Source: Cydia pomonella
Lineage: Eukaryota; Arthropoda; Insecta; Lepidoptera; Tortricidae
Assembly (NCBI RefSeq): GCF_033807575.1
Contig: NC_084705.1
Location: 6,876,019 to 6,940,018, forward strand
Direction of reading: 5' to 3'
Length of the DNA: 64,000 nt
The notes under the pieces were generated by a model. It was not told where the DNA came from and did not search any database. It saw only the letters and a program-made list of their open reading frames with translations. Positions 23,371 to 36,400 of the stretch are shown in pieces; the first letter of the stretch is position 1, and each line of letters opens with the position of its first letter. Both the position numbers and the translations under genes were made by a program.

Positions 23371-26300
23371 TTAATCTGAGCAGAAACATCCTTGCCGTGC
23401 ATTATGTCGGATCCAGTACAGGTACTTGGTGACCCGCGTGTACACTCCAGGGTAACCGGAGCGCCCGCATCCGATACCCCACGAAACCACTCCTGAAATT
23501 GATGCAGAAAGAGTCTGTCGTCACTAATATTTCGTAAGCATGTAAAGTATATGATTATATATATATATATATATGTAGTAAGTATATGATTATACAAAAT
23601 TTCAGACAGAAATAAGTATATTTAAATCCATCCGAGTTCAAATCGAATAGAATACTTAAGAATCAAAAGGAAATAGGACTGATCAGGCCTTCTGTTGAAA
23701 ACACGTTCGTCTGTGTGACGTCCAATTGGTGTTTATGCGTGTTAAGGTATATGGCATGGCCGAGTCGGTTCGGTCCATGGGGTCTAATTCCCCGAATGTC
23801 TAGTCGAGTTGCGTCAATTCCCCGAATGTCTAGTAGTCATACGTCCATTTACTGAAACGACGAGTGTCTACAAGCCTAATTCCCCGAATGTCTAGTCGTC
23901 ATACGTCAATTCCCTGAACGTCTAGTCAGTCTAGAATAGCTGTTAGTGTTGAAATAAAAGTTGTTTTTTTTAATCGCTTCTCCATGATTTATTACCCGTT
24001 TAGCAATACCAGTAATAAGGTAACGGCACCTATTACCGTGGTATTTTCTCAAGCAAATTCTCAATTAACTTAAAGAAAAGATAGGTGTATTACCTCTTTT
24101 ATTAGTACAGTCAGCCAAAAATGAGGATTACCACATATAATGGTTGACCTTTATTTATAGTAAAGCCGCTTGAGGAAAAGTAGCCGCAGCGTAGCAGCTT
24201 TTTGGACTAATTTTAGCTTATTATATTCGATAAAACCATTATTAAATAATTATCAATAACCGTCTTACCTATGGGCAGGCTATATAGCTTGAAAAACCGA
24301 TAACCGTTGGGCCAGAAAAGTCCAAGAGTGGCGGGTTAAATGGAGACAACTGTCGGGCAGCCACAGGCCAGGTGGACAGGGCCATAACCACGAAGTTCGA
24401 AATCCGAAAAATTGCTATTTGCATCCCTTTTGCGAGTGTGATAGGGAGGGAGATAGCAAATTTCCATGTATTGTACTTCGCGGTACGGGTTGGGTCTCTG
24501 GGACCCCGTGGGTGCAGTGTGTAAATACGTATTCCCTGAAATGGACGTTCGCAGAAAGAGGCATTGGAACTAGACATTCGGGGAAATAGACACTCGTGGA
24601 AATGGACGTTCGCAGAAAGAGGCATTGGAACTAGACATTCAGGGAAATAGACACTCGTGGAACTAGACGATCAGGAAAATAGACATACGTGGAAATAGAC
24701 AATCAGGGAAATAGACATTCGTGGAAACAGACATTTAGGGAATTAGACCCCATGGACCGAACCGGTCCGAGTTACTGTACCTTGGTTTTTAATTTTATTA
24801 TATTCCTATAAATATTGCTTAAGGTTGCTTTTTTTTGTTGTTCTGTATAATCGGAGACTTCGGAGAGCTGCATTGCGCGAATATGCAAGAGCCATAGAGA
24901 GATATACTCGTATAGCAATTTTGTATTTTTTTAATGTTGGCGGTAGGCCCTCTAATAAAAAAAAATCATACGTGATGTGTTTATAATAGTGGAAGTGTTG
25001 AATTTGGCCTTTTTACCTAAAAGCTCGTAGCGTTTGTCTTTCCTTTCGGCTGCCAACGGTCCACCGCTGTCACCCTGGAATATATAATGTAACTTTAAGT
25101 AATCCGGTCGGACCCGGGTATGTCCTTAAAACTACGTCCAAAAGAGAGGTATGAGCACTGTGAATGTCATCTCGCTTTGTGTGGTAGGGCACATCACAGA
25201 AGATGTCATTCCGGATCTAGAACAGAGCCCAACTGGGGAAGTACCTCCACCTTAGAGAACACCGCAGCCTTATAACCATACTCATAGTTTTATGTTCTTT
25301 CCTGCCGGTGAGTAAGGTTGTTAGAGCTTAACGAGGGTGCGGAGTGTTAAGGTCGGGAGGGCGCATGTAACTCCTCCGGAGTTGCAGGCGTACATAGGCT
25401 ACGGAGACTGCTTTACCATCAGGCGGGCCGTGTGCTTATTTGCCACCGACTTAGTATATTAAAAAATAGTATATAAAATGGGTAATTGTAGTCTTTCAGC
25501 CATAAATTACCTAGTATCTATGGAACATTACTCTCAGTAGGTACTAATATTATGTACCGTCTGTGACTTATTAAAATGTCCTTCAGCTTTTGGAAATAAA
25601 TGTGACAGGAATTCCGTCACTATGTGACTGGAATTGGACCTTCGAAAAATATTTAACGACTCACATGTGCATGGAATTCGGCTTATGGGGTCGCGTTGAC
25701 CAAGGACATTTAAGGCTGAACTGCTTTCCTACTTGTAGATCTAAATCTCACCTGACAAGTATCCTTCATTCCTTGATCAGGAAAGCCGGCGCACAACATT
25801 TCGTCAGCTATCATGGCTTCCTCGTACTTGGATTTCTTGCAGACGTCGTTGCTGAGGACGGGCAGCTCCACGTCGTTCAGCACGCAGGAGTGGTTCTTCT
25901 GCTCGGTTACTGAACCCCAGCCCGCTGCTATGGCCTTCACTCCTACGTATGTGTCATCTGTCAAGTACATTGTTTTTGGTAAAGATTAAACAATGCGTTT
26001 TGAACAAAATTGAAAATTAGTTGTTATTAGTTTTTACTTGGATAGACATTTTTTGTACGCTCATCTCTGCCTTAAAACCTATCAGCCCGATTAAGATTTA
26101 AAAACTTGTAAAATTTTTAGAGTTCCGTCCAAAACTTTATTCACGGAGCACTTATGAAATCACTTCGGGATTCAAAACGGTTAAATGCGTTTTTAATCTT
26201 ATTTTGATAGGCCCTAAAAGAAGCCTCACGCTGATAGGTGCAAGCGAAATCAGTGAAAGTTGTGCGTGTGATGGATCGGGTGCCAGACCAAACTTGCGAT

Positions 26301-29300
26301 TTTTGTCACGGCGCTCTATTGGCAACTCGACGAGTCAACCAACTGCATCCATTCTATATTTTGCATTTTCATCAAAACTTACAGGTCTTCAAAACTACGG
26401 GTTTTACAGGTCCTTACAAATAAACACTTTATATAGTGAAATCGTAAAAGCGCGTTAAAAAGCGCGATGTGTCGGGTCAAAATATAACGTATATATACTT
26501 ATAGAAGTTAAGTACGTCAGATTCAGATATTACCGTCACTATGTGGCAGACAGATAGGTTTGATCGTATCAGTAATATTGACAGGCTGGTTGAGACGGAG
26601 CAGCGCGATGTCGTGTCGAAAAGTGGCATATGTAAAGTTGTGAGCGACGATCCTCGTCACGAAGCGCGTCTCGGGGCGCGAGGTCTCGTTGCAGCGGTTG
26701 TGTTCGCCCAGGGTCACTTTTATCATAAACCACATCAGCCTGAAAATAAGATTTATACCGTGAATACCCTAGTGGGTAAATTACCCCAACCAATATCTAT
26801 GAATAGCTTCAAGCTTAAAAATTACAATTTTCAATCACAAAGGATTTTAACTAAATATTTTTTAGGTCCTGTGTTATCTGCAAGTCAGTCACGTTACTGT
26901 CAGGCTTAATTAAATCTTACCTAATATTTAAATTAGCTTTGTATTCACTTTAATATAGGTACGGGAATAAAATTAAAATTCAGAGCCTACGGCGAAATCA
27001 ATTAAATAAATGACGAAATGGTAGGTCAACAATTTATTTTGAAAAGTTATAGACCTCGTAAAATAAAAAGGGCATAAGTTTGTTCATCAAATCAAATTAA
27101 TTGCATAAACGTCGATAAAATATAACGTTATAAATATAGATCTCGTTGCCATAAGTATTAAATACCTAGACATAAGAAATATTGAAATATTGAGAATGGA
27201 CGAAGATCGGAACGTGAAAAGAGCGTACCTGGGTCGCCTAGCAGGAAGACGTCCTATCGGACGCCCTAGGTATCGCTGGAGCGACATGGTGGAGGCGGAT
27301 CTGCGCGAGCTTCGAGTCGACAATTGGCGAGAGGTCGCACAGGACCGAGAAAAGTGGCGCTGTCTTGTGTCGGAGGCCAAGTCTCATTTTGGGTCGCTGA
27401 GCCAACGGAGTAGTGGTAGTAAGAAATATTGAGTGCCCTTACAGAGTGTCATGTACCTACACCATCTTCAAATTGTAACACCTAATGTATAATGAGCATG
27501 ACTGCAATACAATAAAGAATAATAAAAACAGGTTGCAATATCATGGATTGTGCAAAGGACTTGAAGGATTGTGAAAATCATAAATGACGACCCATTTTCT
27601 AAGTAACTATTTTCACAAGCCAAAGGCGAGTATTGAAGTGCCACATGAAGAACTGAATTTACATTTTTAAATAATTACACTAGAAGAACGACCTCACGCG
27701 CTTTCGAGAATTTAATGCAATGTTAAGATGGAAGTATAGTTTTCCAATCCAAACGAAATAACGGTACTTCCTTTATGAAATTCTATTTCGGGAAGTAACG
27801 GTTTCCACTAACTAAATCTTTACAAATCACTTTGATTTTAATGTCGATCGCTTCAGCATAATATAGAGCTATATGATCCGCTTTTTTGAAAAAAAAAATT
27901 GTGTTGTAAATTTTGAAAAACAAGGACAACCTATAAACCTAGTTTTTCATACTAAAAAAACATTTAGAAGTGGAAAAACATTTTCTGTTTTTGTATAGAC
28001 GATCACGCTATACTTGTAAGTACATTGAGTGGATATTGCCCTGCCATGTTATGGGACTGTGGGACGCACGCAGAGGCAGCACCAACCATGGTGTAATTAT
28101 TACTATTTTATTTTTTTATCTTACTCATTAGTAGGTGGTAGTACCCTTTAGTGCAGTGCGCAGCAGTAAGCACATAGCGGTCGTTGATGAGTATGCCACC
28201 GCAGTAGAACTTCTTAAAATACGTCAATCGCGCCATCCAGGGGAACTCATTCACCATCGTCTCAACGCCACCCACTATTCGGGAAGCTTCGTTGCGTTCA
28301 CCACATCCTTAAAATACATATCGTATTTATTATCAAAATATACGAAACTTTGTGGAAAGTTTTTTTGATTAATGTTTTGTTTATTAGTTTAGTGGTTTGA
28401 TGTTACAACTAATTTATTTAGATATTTTCATACCGTTATTGCGCAATATAGAAGAAGTATCTCTTAACTCATTTGTTTTCTATTTTTATAAGTAGGTACT
28501 CATTACTATGTAAAATCTTGATAGTAAATACCGGCCAAGAGCATGACAGGTTTTGCCGAGTGCAGGGTTCCGTAGTTACCCTTCTGTCACGGGGGCTATT
28601 AGTAAGTATCATGAACACCGCCAAACTGTTAGCTTCCATTAGTCAGAAATACTATTAGCTTAGCACCTTTGCATACAAATATCTATGCAGGGGGATGCCT
28701 ATTGTCTGCAGCTGACTGTACATGACAAGTTCACAAGCAAAAGGGACTAATTCGCTGCGCTTTGTATCTACGTCTTTTTCTACGTAGTCATCTAAAAAGG
28801 GAAGACTTTTGACGATAACTCAAAAATACCTTAACCGATCAAATTCACTAAAGTTTTTACTGAATATCTTTATTAAGCTTTACTTTCAGAATGATTACAT
28901 TTTTCTTGGACCCATGGTGAAAAAATTAAAATTACGAAAATATTGAACTACTTTATTTAAAAAAAGTTTCTGAAAAACATTTTCGTTTAGAAAGACTTAT
29001 CCAACGACACCCCAAACCATAGATTTGAAGCAAAAAAAATCATCCACAGGTACGTGTAGGGGAGGTAGTTAGCCGAAAAAAATGTTTTATAGTTTTTATT
29101 ATACTACTTTATCAGCATGATTGATTTACATACTTATCCATGCCAAATGTCAGCTTTCTACTCATAGCACTAATGATCCCGTGATCGTGAGCAACGCCGC
29201 GGACGGACAGACAGACGGAAATGGTGAAACAACAAGGGTTCCTAGTTGACTACGAAACCCTAAAAACTGGCAATAACTTAAATTTGTTGGACATTTATTG

Positions 29301-30358
29301 CATTGTCACGGTCTTGTGTTTCTTTCAAATGAAACATAATAATGATGCATGGAAAACGGTATAACATGTTACAAATTATTAATTTTCCTAACTTACAACT
29401 ACAATAAGTGTTACATATTTATATTATATATGTCAGTAATATTTTATTCGAATAAAATATGTATACTATAACAAATAAGAAAATATCTACTTACGACAAT
29501 TGCATTTAGGTATCTTTTCATAATCTTCATCGTCTTGAATTTTCTTTAATAATTCTTCATCAGCCTTTATCTATTTCAAAGAAAATTTTAATTATTATAT
29601 GACATGTGTGTATTTGCCGAGTATAAAAGCCATGATTAACAGGATGTGAAAACATTTGAAAGCATTTCGTTAGTAGTCCCTAACCCTGGCTCTGGGATTT
29701 CCTTTCAATCATAAGGAGTAGGTGTTAAGGGGCTCCCAGCGGTTTTCATCGATTTTTGACTAGTTTTGAGTCGTTACTCCTACATTTGCACTATAGATAT
29801 AACTATAAGACAAATGTCTATCGGTTGTTCAATTTTCTATCTCCATTCTGGTCTGCCGGATCTTAGAGAAATGAACACTTATTTTTTTTATATATTTTTT
29901 AAACATTGTCTACAAAAACACTTTTTTCGTTACTAGATTGCTGTGAAGGATTTTACATATACGAAATCTACACATTTGAGTTCGTCTTTGACGTCTCTAA
30001 AAACTGATCAGGGATTTTAATTTTATACTAATTAACACAAAAGTTATGACCAGTAAACCAGTTTTTTTGGCCTAAAATTGTTCAAATTTGATGCCAAATA
30101 TCTCGAAGACAGTGAACTTTGAAGTAAATATGGTATACTATATTGCTTACAGCCGTTGCTGTTAATATGATAAGCTACAAAAACATTAGAAAACTGGGAT
30201 TAAGATCGAAGGTCATTGGCGTTAGGGACCCCCTTAAAATCCATACATTTATCTGGTCAGTAACTTTAAATTTCATAAAAAAATAACAAAAACTAAAAAT
30301 TACTTACTGTGAATGCTAAAACAAATGCACTTAAGAAAATAAATTTCCACTTTAACAT
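23371..30358 (-). CDS. Trypsin-like serine protease SP-B, complete, seven exons
   Basis: The exons, in coding order, are 30358-30308, 29570-29495, 28307-28145, 26739-26534, 25957-25752, 25074-25017 and 23492-23371. All phases match, giving 293 residues. Exon 1 encodes a hydrophobic signal peptide. Exon 2 is an acidic propeptide ending Lys-Cys-Asn-Cys-Arg. Exon 3 carries the activation site Arg52-IVGG and Ala-Ala-His93-Cys. Exon 4 has Asp140 in His-Asp-Ile-Ala-Leu-Leu. Exon 5 ends Lys-Asp231-Thr-Cys-Gln. Exon 6 has Gly-Asp-Ser237-Gly-Gly-Pro. Exon 7 carries Val-Ser-Trp-Gly and ends Gly-Cys-Phe-Cys-Ser-Asp. The triad is intact and Asp231 at the pocket base predicts cleavage after Arg/Lys. The product should be a secreted zymogen. 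Extra Cys-x-Cys pairs at both ends may link the light and heavy chains. Its introns hold the foldback element, an RTE-like fragment, a family A copy and a TTAA-flanked MITE. The physiological substrate is unknown. Confidence 0.92.
23766..24764. mobile_element. Foldback-type DNA element with subterminal repeats
   Basis: The ends are inverted: cggttcggtccatggggtc at the left, and gaccccatggaccgaaccg at the right. Flanking octamers ggccgagt (23758-23765) and gtccgagt (24765-24772) differ at one base and look like an 8-bp target duplication. Inside each end, short units (ccccgaatgtctagt at the left; agacattcggggaaat-type at the right) are repeated in tandem, with sense opposite at the two ends. 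No transposase is visible. It sits in the last intron of SP-B. Confidence 0.75.
25300..25470 (+). repeat. Dispersed retroposon-like fragment
   Basis: It contains gtgagtaaggttgttagagc, gttgcaggcgtacataggct, acggagactgctttaccatc and gtgcttatttgccaccgac, then an A-rich end. From knowledge of moth genomes this resembles a common retroposon 3' end, but only this copy is seen here. It lies in an SP-B intron. Confidence 0.5.
27190..27530 (+). mobile_element. 3' end of a LINE ORF2 (RTE-like) with 3' UTR
   Basis: An open plus-strand frame (27196-27432) carries the C-terminal tail typical of RTE-like LINE polyproteins: Gly-Arg-Arg-Pro-Ile-Gly-Arg-Pro, a Trp-Ser-Asp-Met block, Asp-Leu-Arg-Glu-Leu, Trp-Arg-Glu-Val-Ala-Gln-Asp-Arg-Glu-Lys-Trp, then a stop. 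A 3' UTR follows, with aataaag near 27515 and an A-rich end near 27530. It is strongly 5'-truncated and antisense within an SP-B intron. Confidence 0.7.
28563..29263. repeat. Dispersed repeat family A, copy 3 (diverged)
   Basis: It starts cagggttccgtagttac and ends gttgactacgaaaccctaa. The internal order is as in copies 1 and 2, but with more substitutions, so this is the oldest of the three. It lies in an SP-B intron. Confidence 0.7.
29725..30237. mobile_element. TTAA-flanked MITE in SP-B intron 1
   Basis: ttaaggggctcccagcg at the left pairs with gttagggacccccttaa at the right. This gives imperfect terminal inverted repeats beginning GGGG next to TTAA on both sides. A TTAA target duplication is the piggyBac hallmark. 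No transposase is present, so the assignment is tentative. Confidence 0.5.
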
Positions 30359-31648
30359 ATTGAAAATGAGCTAGCAGCGATTTAAATAGGTATTATAAAC
30401 TTTTCACACCGAAAATCTCAATTTACTAATGTCACTTTAGTGATAATTATTATTATCGAACGCTAATCCTGCCTGCTGCTTTTGCCTGTTATTCGAAACT
30501 CATTCACTGTCACGAAAAGAACCATACACTACTAGGTATTTCACAACAGACACTTATGAAAACTCAAATTAAATTAGATTAACTAATAATTTCGAGAGGT
30601 TTGTGTATTTTCCAAGAGATCTGTTGAGAAGACGCGCACGCATCCCAAAGGGAAACTGAGTCCTGCGTCTGCTGCGGTCTAGGTGGAGGTCATTGCTCCC
30701 TGCACTTAATATGCAACAGTAGAGACTAGTAAATATTCAAGAAGAAAAACTCCCATACAGCACCGTGTTCCTCGCGCGGCCTTTTATTATTTTTTAATTT
30801 TATGTAGAAACGTATTAAAGCCATATACAATTTGTCACCTACTACATATTATGACCTATAAACGTAGAATCCGACTTCACTGGCCACTATCGTATGCACA
30901 AAAGTACAATCAAAGCACAGTAAAGGCATTTTAGGTATATTATTATTAAATGGCGTAATCTAGTTTCAAGATTTTTAAGCCTTTTCTGAGGGCTCAAAAT
31001 GCTTTAAATGTACGGTCGAGGAAATTGATTATTCAGCAGTTTACTGTTCACTTTATATTGGACAGCTCTTAGCATAAGTATATAACAACCAGATTTACAT
31101 GAACCACAAATTGATAAAAAATCAATTTCCTCGACAGTACTTTTGTAAATAGTACTATTATTTATTCTGTGCTTTTGTGTCTGAAACTGCGACCAGTCAA
31201 GTCCAATTTAACGTTTTGAAATTATAAATTGCCATAGGGTTCTCATATGTACTAGTTCTCATATGTACGGAATTAACTAAAATTTAAAATAATATTTAAT
31301 TCATCAATATAGTCGATTATCACGGCATTTTATTGGGGCTGTCAGTCTTCTTTATTTACCAGACTCTGGCAAGAGCCTTTTCTAAGCAGGTCAAGCAAGT
31401 AAGATGCTTAGCGACTAGTTATGCAGGGCTCTAAAATAGATGTATGCAACTAAAAAGACATTTACATACAAATACGTGAGTTGTAAACGATTTATTTATC
31501 TTTTAAATATAAGCGATATAGCTATTCATATCAGATATCAGTTATTAAATATTTATTTCGAGTAACATGACTATACAATTTGTAGAATACACTATAAAAC
31601 TTAAAACCTAAATCTAAAAATAAATAATACTAAACTTAAAATAAAATA
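30359..31648. other. Upstream of SP-B, nothing firm
   Basis: The sequence just above the SP-B start codon (minus strand) has an AT-rich tttataata block about 40 bases from the ATG, which could serve as a TATA-like element. The remainder is AT-rich with no recognised gene or repeat unit. Confidence 0.35.
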
Positions 31649-33178
31649 CTAAAAAATATCCCCCTGCGGCATGGTGCCGTAGATACTGGCAGCATTTCCT
31701 CGCTGTATTGCAAGACTAATTCTTTGAGCGAGGAAGCTGCCAGCTCTGCGGTCGCCGGTGACCTCTGCTAACCTTTTTGAAAGGTCCTTAAAGAGCTTAA
31801 GGGCACTTGGACCCCACGGGCCAAGGGTCTCGACGCCAAAAGGTATGAAATTGTATTCGGCGCCGAGACCCCTATATTTGGTCATTTTTAAATTTTCGGC
31901 TGCTTCTGCCGCTGCGCCGACCTTAGCAGATGTGCCGTGGAGATGAGACGGGGCTAGGGTGTCTACACAAGTGGCGTCCCATACCAGCACCCGTCCCATC
32001 TTCCACGGAATTAGTGTCATTCCGTCCGGTCTCTTACCATCGTCTCTTAAAATGCCGGCGGGCTCAAGTAGAGCTGGCACGTTGACGCTGGCGAGAGACC
32101 GGCGGAGAATATCTTTGAGCGCGGCGTGTCGGGAGAAGCGGCCGGCGCTCCTTTGGCAAGAGAGCCCGTGGTGTCCAAGGACGTCGACGTTAGTGCCGCA
32201 GGGGCACCTATGTGGGGCACAGACCCGGACGCCGAGTCGCAGGCAGGCAGCAACGCGCAGAGTGTGCGGTTCCAGGAAGGTACCGGTATGTACCGACGGG
32301 AAGGCGTGTAGCCAGGCGCCGGATTCCCTAGCACCTGCTGCTAATAGTCTGGCGCGTGCTGAACCTGTACTGCGGCTTAAGAGAGAGTCGTAAATGATTT
32401 TACATTGTATGTCATCCCAGGTCCTTTGCGAATTTAGATTTTCGGGGAAATCCTTACCCGGGCAGACAATGGACCAGGCGTTTTTAGAGTCCGTTAAGCC
32501 AGCAATCTCGTAGTTTGAAGGACAGGCCCTTAGGATTTTACCTACAAGAGTTGCTGAGCTATGGACGGAGGATAAAAACGCCGGGGTAGAGACACTTGAA
32601 ATTTTGCGGATCCCTAACCCACCGTGACGAATGGGAAGGGATGCCTGGGTCCAGGACTCTTCGCTAAACTGCAAGTTCAAAATAGATTCTAAATTGCTTT
32701 TGATCAAGTCGTCAAGTGGTGTTAATAAATTTTGAAATTTTGAAAAAGGGCAGCAGCGAAGTACGTACATTAATTTTGGAACAAAGAGGCAGAATTTAAT
32801 TATAGATAAAGCGAAATGAGGGCTAATTTCGAGAAGACTACTTTTGTAATTTTGAAATTTAGAAGTAGTATCGGAAATGAAATTTGGATAGGATTCTTCA
32901 AAGATGGGGGACCCTAGGAGGCAAAGAGAGCTTTTGTCTATTATTTTAATATTTGGCGTAAGTAGGTCAAATTTTGGTTTTATAACCGAAAAATTTAAGG
33001 AGGCGTTGTTAACAAAAAGTTCGCATTTGCTGTAGTTTAGCTCTAGCCCAATTGCTTGAAATTTTAATTTTATCGTCGAGAGATCTGACAGTACGGAATC
33101 GAGGTCGCCTCCGAGGGTTCCATCGTCTAAATACCAGACATTAAATTTTGATTTTAAATTTTGAATAATCGGATTAAT
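31649..33178 (-). mobile_element. 5'-truncated LINE with restriction-like-endonuclease signature
   Basis: One open minus-strand frame runs from about 33178 to the stop at 31649 without interruption. It opens at the RT catalytic block Trp-Tyr-Leu-Asp-Asp-Gly and continues through the RT thumb (Gly-Gly-Leu-Gly-Ile-Arg). A Cys/His cluster follows (Cys-Pro-Cys-Gly ... Gly-His-His-Gly-Leu-Ser-Cys, then Gly-Arg ... Arg-His). It ends with Arg-Pro-Asp ... Val-Trp-Asp-Ala-Thr. A Cys/His cluster followed by Pro-Asp and a downstream Asp is the layout of C-terminal restriction-like endonucleases in R2/R4/Hero-type elements; that clade assignment is an inference. The upstream RT and any N-terminal region are missing, so this is a dead but little-decayed insertion. 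Confidence 0.75.
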
Positions 33179-33485
33179 TTATAGTTATTTTAAAATTACA
33201 CGAGGCTGCTTTATATTTGCGATCAATTCGTTTTTTAGCAAAAACTAACTAAGTTATTAAAATTTTATAATAAAATGCAATATATGTAAGTCTCAACTAA
33301 AAATATATTGTCGTTTAGAATACATAACTATTTTTTTACTATAACTAAGCTATGAAAGTAATTTACAACTACTATCCAATGAAACTCCAATGAGTTTCAA
33401 CATCCAAAGCGAGGTCTGATCTGATGTTCCAAAAGAACACTATTGGTCTCCACTGAGGTTTTATAAGACGTCCCAAAGGGAGACT

Positions 33486-36400
33486 CTACTGATCCCTACA
33501 GTAACAGGCATCGTCGGTGTTGTTTCTGATCCAGTCCAGATATTTTGTGACCCTCGTGTAGACACCCGGATACCCAAGCCTCGCACAACCGTAGCCCCAG
33601 GAAACGATACCTGTGAAAAAATTGTTTTAATTACCTTTAAAATAATTATAATACAATTAATGATATTTTATAATATTATATTCCATATGCTTATCGATAT
33701 ATTGTATTTTTTTAAAGTAGGTTTAAGTGAAGAAAAGCTGTAACTTCTGAGATATGATTATTTCAATTATTGGTAAAAGGATATAGTTTGCGGGACTAAC
33801 CATATCTTCTGCATAATATGAGGGCTGTCCTATATAATTCGGTCGATATAATTGTGAAAACGCGAGTAGGTGAACTGCTCCCAACATCCATAAAAATATA
33901 TAAATAAATGTACTTACCTACAGTTTATAAATAGTAGGTAATATAAAACTCACCTATAAGTTCATAGACGTGGTCTGAATTTTCGGTTATAAGAGGTCCA
34001 CCGCTGTCACCCTGCAAAAAACAGAAAAGGTCTTTGGGGAACGTCAAAAATTAGTCGTGAGGTGAGGTTATTACACAAAACGATTATAACGTGTACAGTG
34101 ACAAATTGATGATTGATTTTGAATGGCTAAAATGACAAACCTAGGCAACAACAATAAATTTTGTGACTTTTATTGTTCATTAGTATGCATATCAAAACAG
34201 AAATCCATATCAAATCGAACAATTTACAAGATTAAATGCAAATAAGTAGGTACGAGACTAAGGTCCGCACCAAATTGGATGACAGATTTATTCAGGACTC
34301 CGTTTTCTTCCCTTATGCAAGGTATTGTACATTGTGCAACGAGGGTAGGGTTCCCAACCGTACTATATTATATAGTATTGTACTATATTTTGGCTCTCTG
34401 TACTATATACTGTTGAAAAAATATATAGTACGCAAAAATACTATATTTCCGACATTCTTCTAATTTGTTCAAGATCGATTATCAATTTAATTCTTATGAA
34501 ATAAAATTATTTCAAGTATGAAGACAAAATGGCGTGAGGAATGCAACAGGACTGACATAAATTTAATAAAAAGTGAGCTATTAAATTGTCATAAATATTC
34601 AGTATGAATGTACTTGTGTCATTTTATTAAAAATTAGACATTAGGTACTAAAAAAGTGTACAAAGCTCAATAAAAAATATAAATTTAAACTTTAAATAAA
34701 TATTGTTATTAAAAAGATTTTTTTTACTCTTTATTATTACTGGGCGTATGAGATAACGAGTGAGCAGTTTTACATATATGACTAACTGATGGCATGATAG
34801 CTAGAGTCTAGGAATAGGATGATTTTGACAACAGAGAGTGGTCTACACAAAAGGAATAGTTAAGAGGCTGTTATCGATTTTAGTCGCAACAATGTCAAAT
34901 TCACAGATTAGTCGATGAAGTTGTACAACTTCTGCTAACTATTAGAAATAACAAGTACTGGTTTCTATTAGCGCGTCCTGTTATCTTTAATTTTTTTTAA
35001 TAGACTCATTTAATTAGTAATGATTGTTTTTCTGATGGACGTTTAGGTAAACGCGCGTAAAGCACTGATTTTGTTGATCTTATTTGTAAATTTCGTAAAG
35101 TTTGGACTGCTAAAAATGGTAATTTTATATTACACATATCCTGTACTTCAACTTTAATAAACTACATTTTTTTATTATAAATTTGAATTTAGTTATTTGA
35201 ATGAAAGTTAGACGCAATCAATTTTCTCCAGAACTTACTTCAAAACAAGTGACAATTTCTCTGAAAATCGACTTAGTTCAACGTAATTTTGATACTTAAA
35301 CAATCTACAACATTTGCTAAAACTGTTCTTATACATCATTTTGTATAATTTACTACCATAGTTTTTTGATGAATTTTTAAAATCTGTCCCTTCTCGTCGC
35401 ATATTACCGGGGACGCACGCTTGCGACCTCATTATTAAAAGGCAAGATGAGAAGACGTGCTAATAGAAACCAATACTTGTTATTTAGATATTACGTAACA
35501 AAAGGAGTACAATTTCAACGACTAAATCTATCAATTTTACATTTTTGCTCTAAAATCGTAACCATAACTAATCTTAACAGAGTGCTAGTAAGTATAATTA
35601 AACGTATAATTAACTTATGTTAACCATTTTATGTAAAAGTACTATATTTTTTGAAATGTACTATATTTTTAATGCCTTATTCTGGAAAATACTATATTCC
35701 ACCAAAAAATAGTTGGCAACCCTAAACGAGGGGTAAATGAAATTATGGAGGCGAGGGTAGTAATTCCCGACAGCGGCAGGCTGGAGGGAATTAAAGACCC
35801 GAGTTTGCCATATCCTTACTCCCGGAGTTACACACAATGTTTTTCATCACACTTGCGAAGAAAAAACTAAATTTTAAACGAGATTATTCTTAAATATCTA
35901 CGGTGACATATCAATTATTAGGCTGCCTCTTCGACGTAGAAGGGGGCCTTTGATAAGGCAACTTTCGGGGCCGTAGTAGAAAGCCTAAAGAGAGATGGTA
36001 TCCGACCGAAAATAGCGCAATGGATAGAGAGAATGCTCAAAGGCCGATCCATAACGGTGGAGTTGGGAGGAGTATCAAAGACGATCAATCCAAGAGGGTT
36101 TCCACAGGGGGGTGTCTGTCCCCCCTGATGTGGTGCCTACTACTAGACTCAATGGTAAAAGAGCTCAACAGAGGGGGTATGTACTTGCAGGCCTATTCTA
36201 ATGATGGAGTGCTACTAGTAAGAGGGACGGTCCTTAGCGTCATGAGAGACAAAATGATAAGAGGTCTCAGACAGGTACTGGGATGGTGTAGAGAGAGAGG
36301 ACTGGATCTTAATCCGTCGAAAACAAAGCTTGTGTTATTAGAAGGATAAAAGAGGTGAAACCAATAAAGATACAAGGCATAGAGCTAGAAATGGTGAATG

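Noticed and set aside
24269..24625. 118-codon minus-strand frame
   Set aside because: Lies inside the foldback element and its subterminal repeats; no protein family resemblance.
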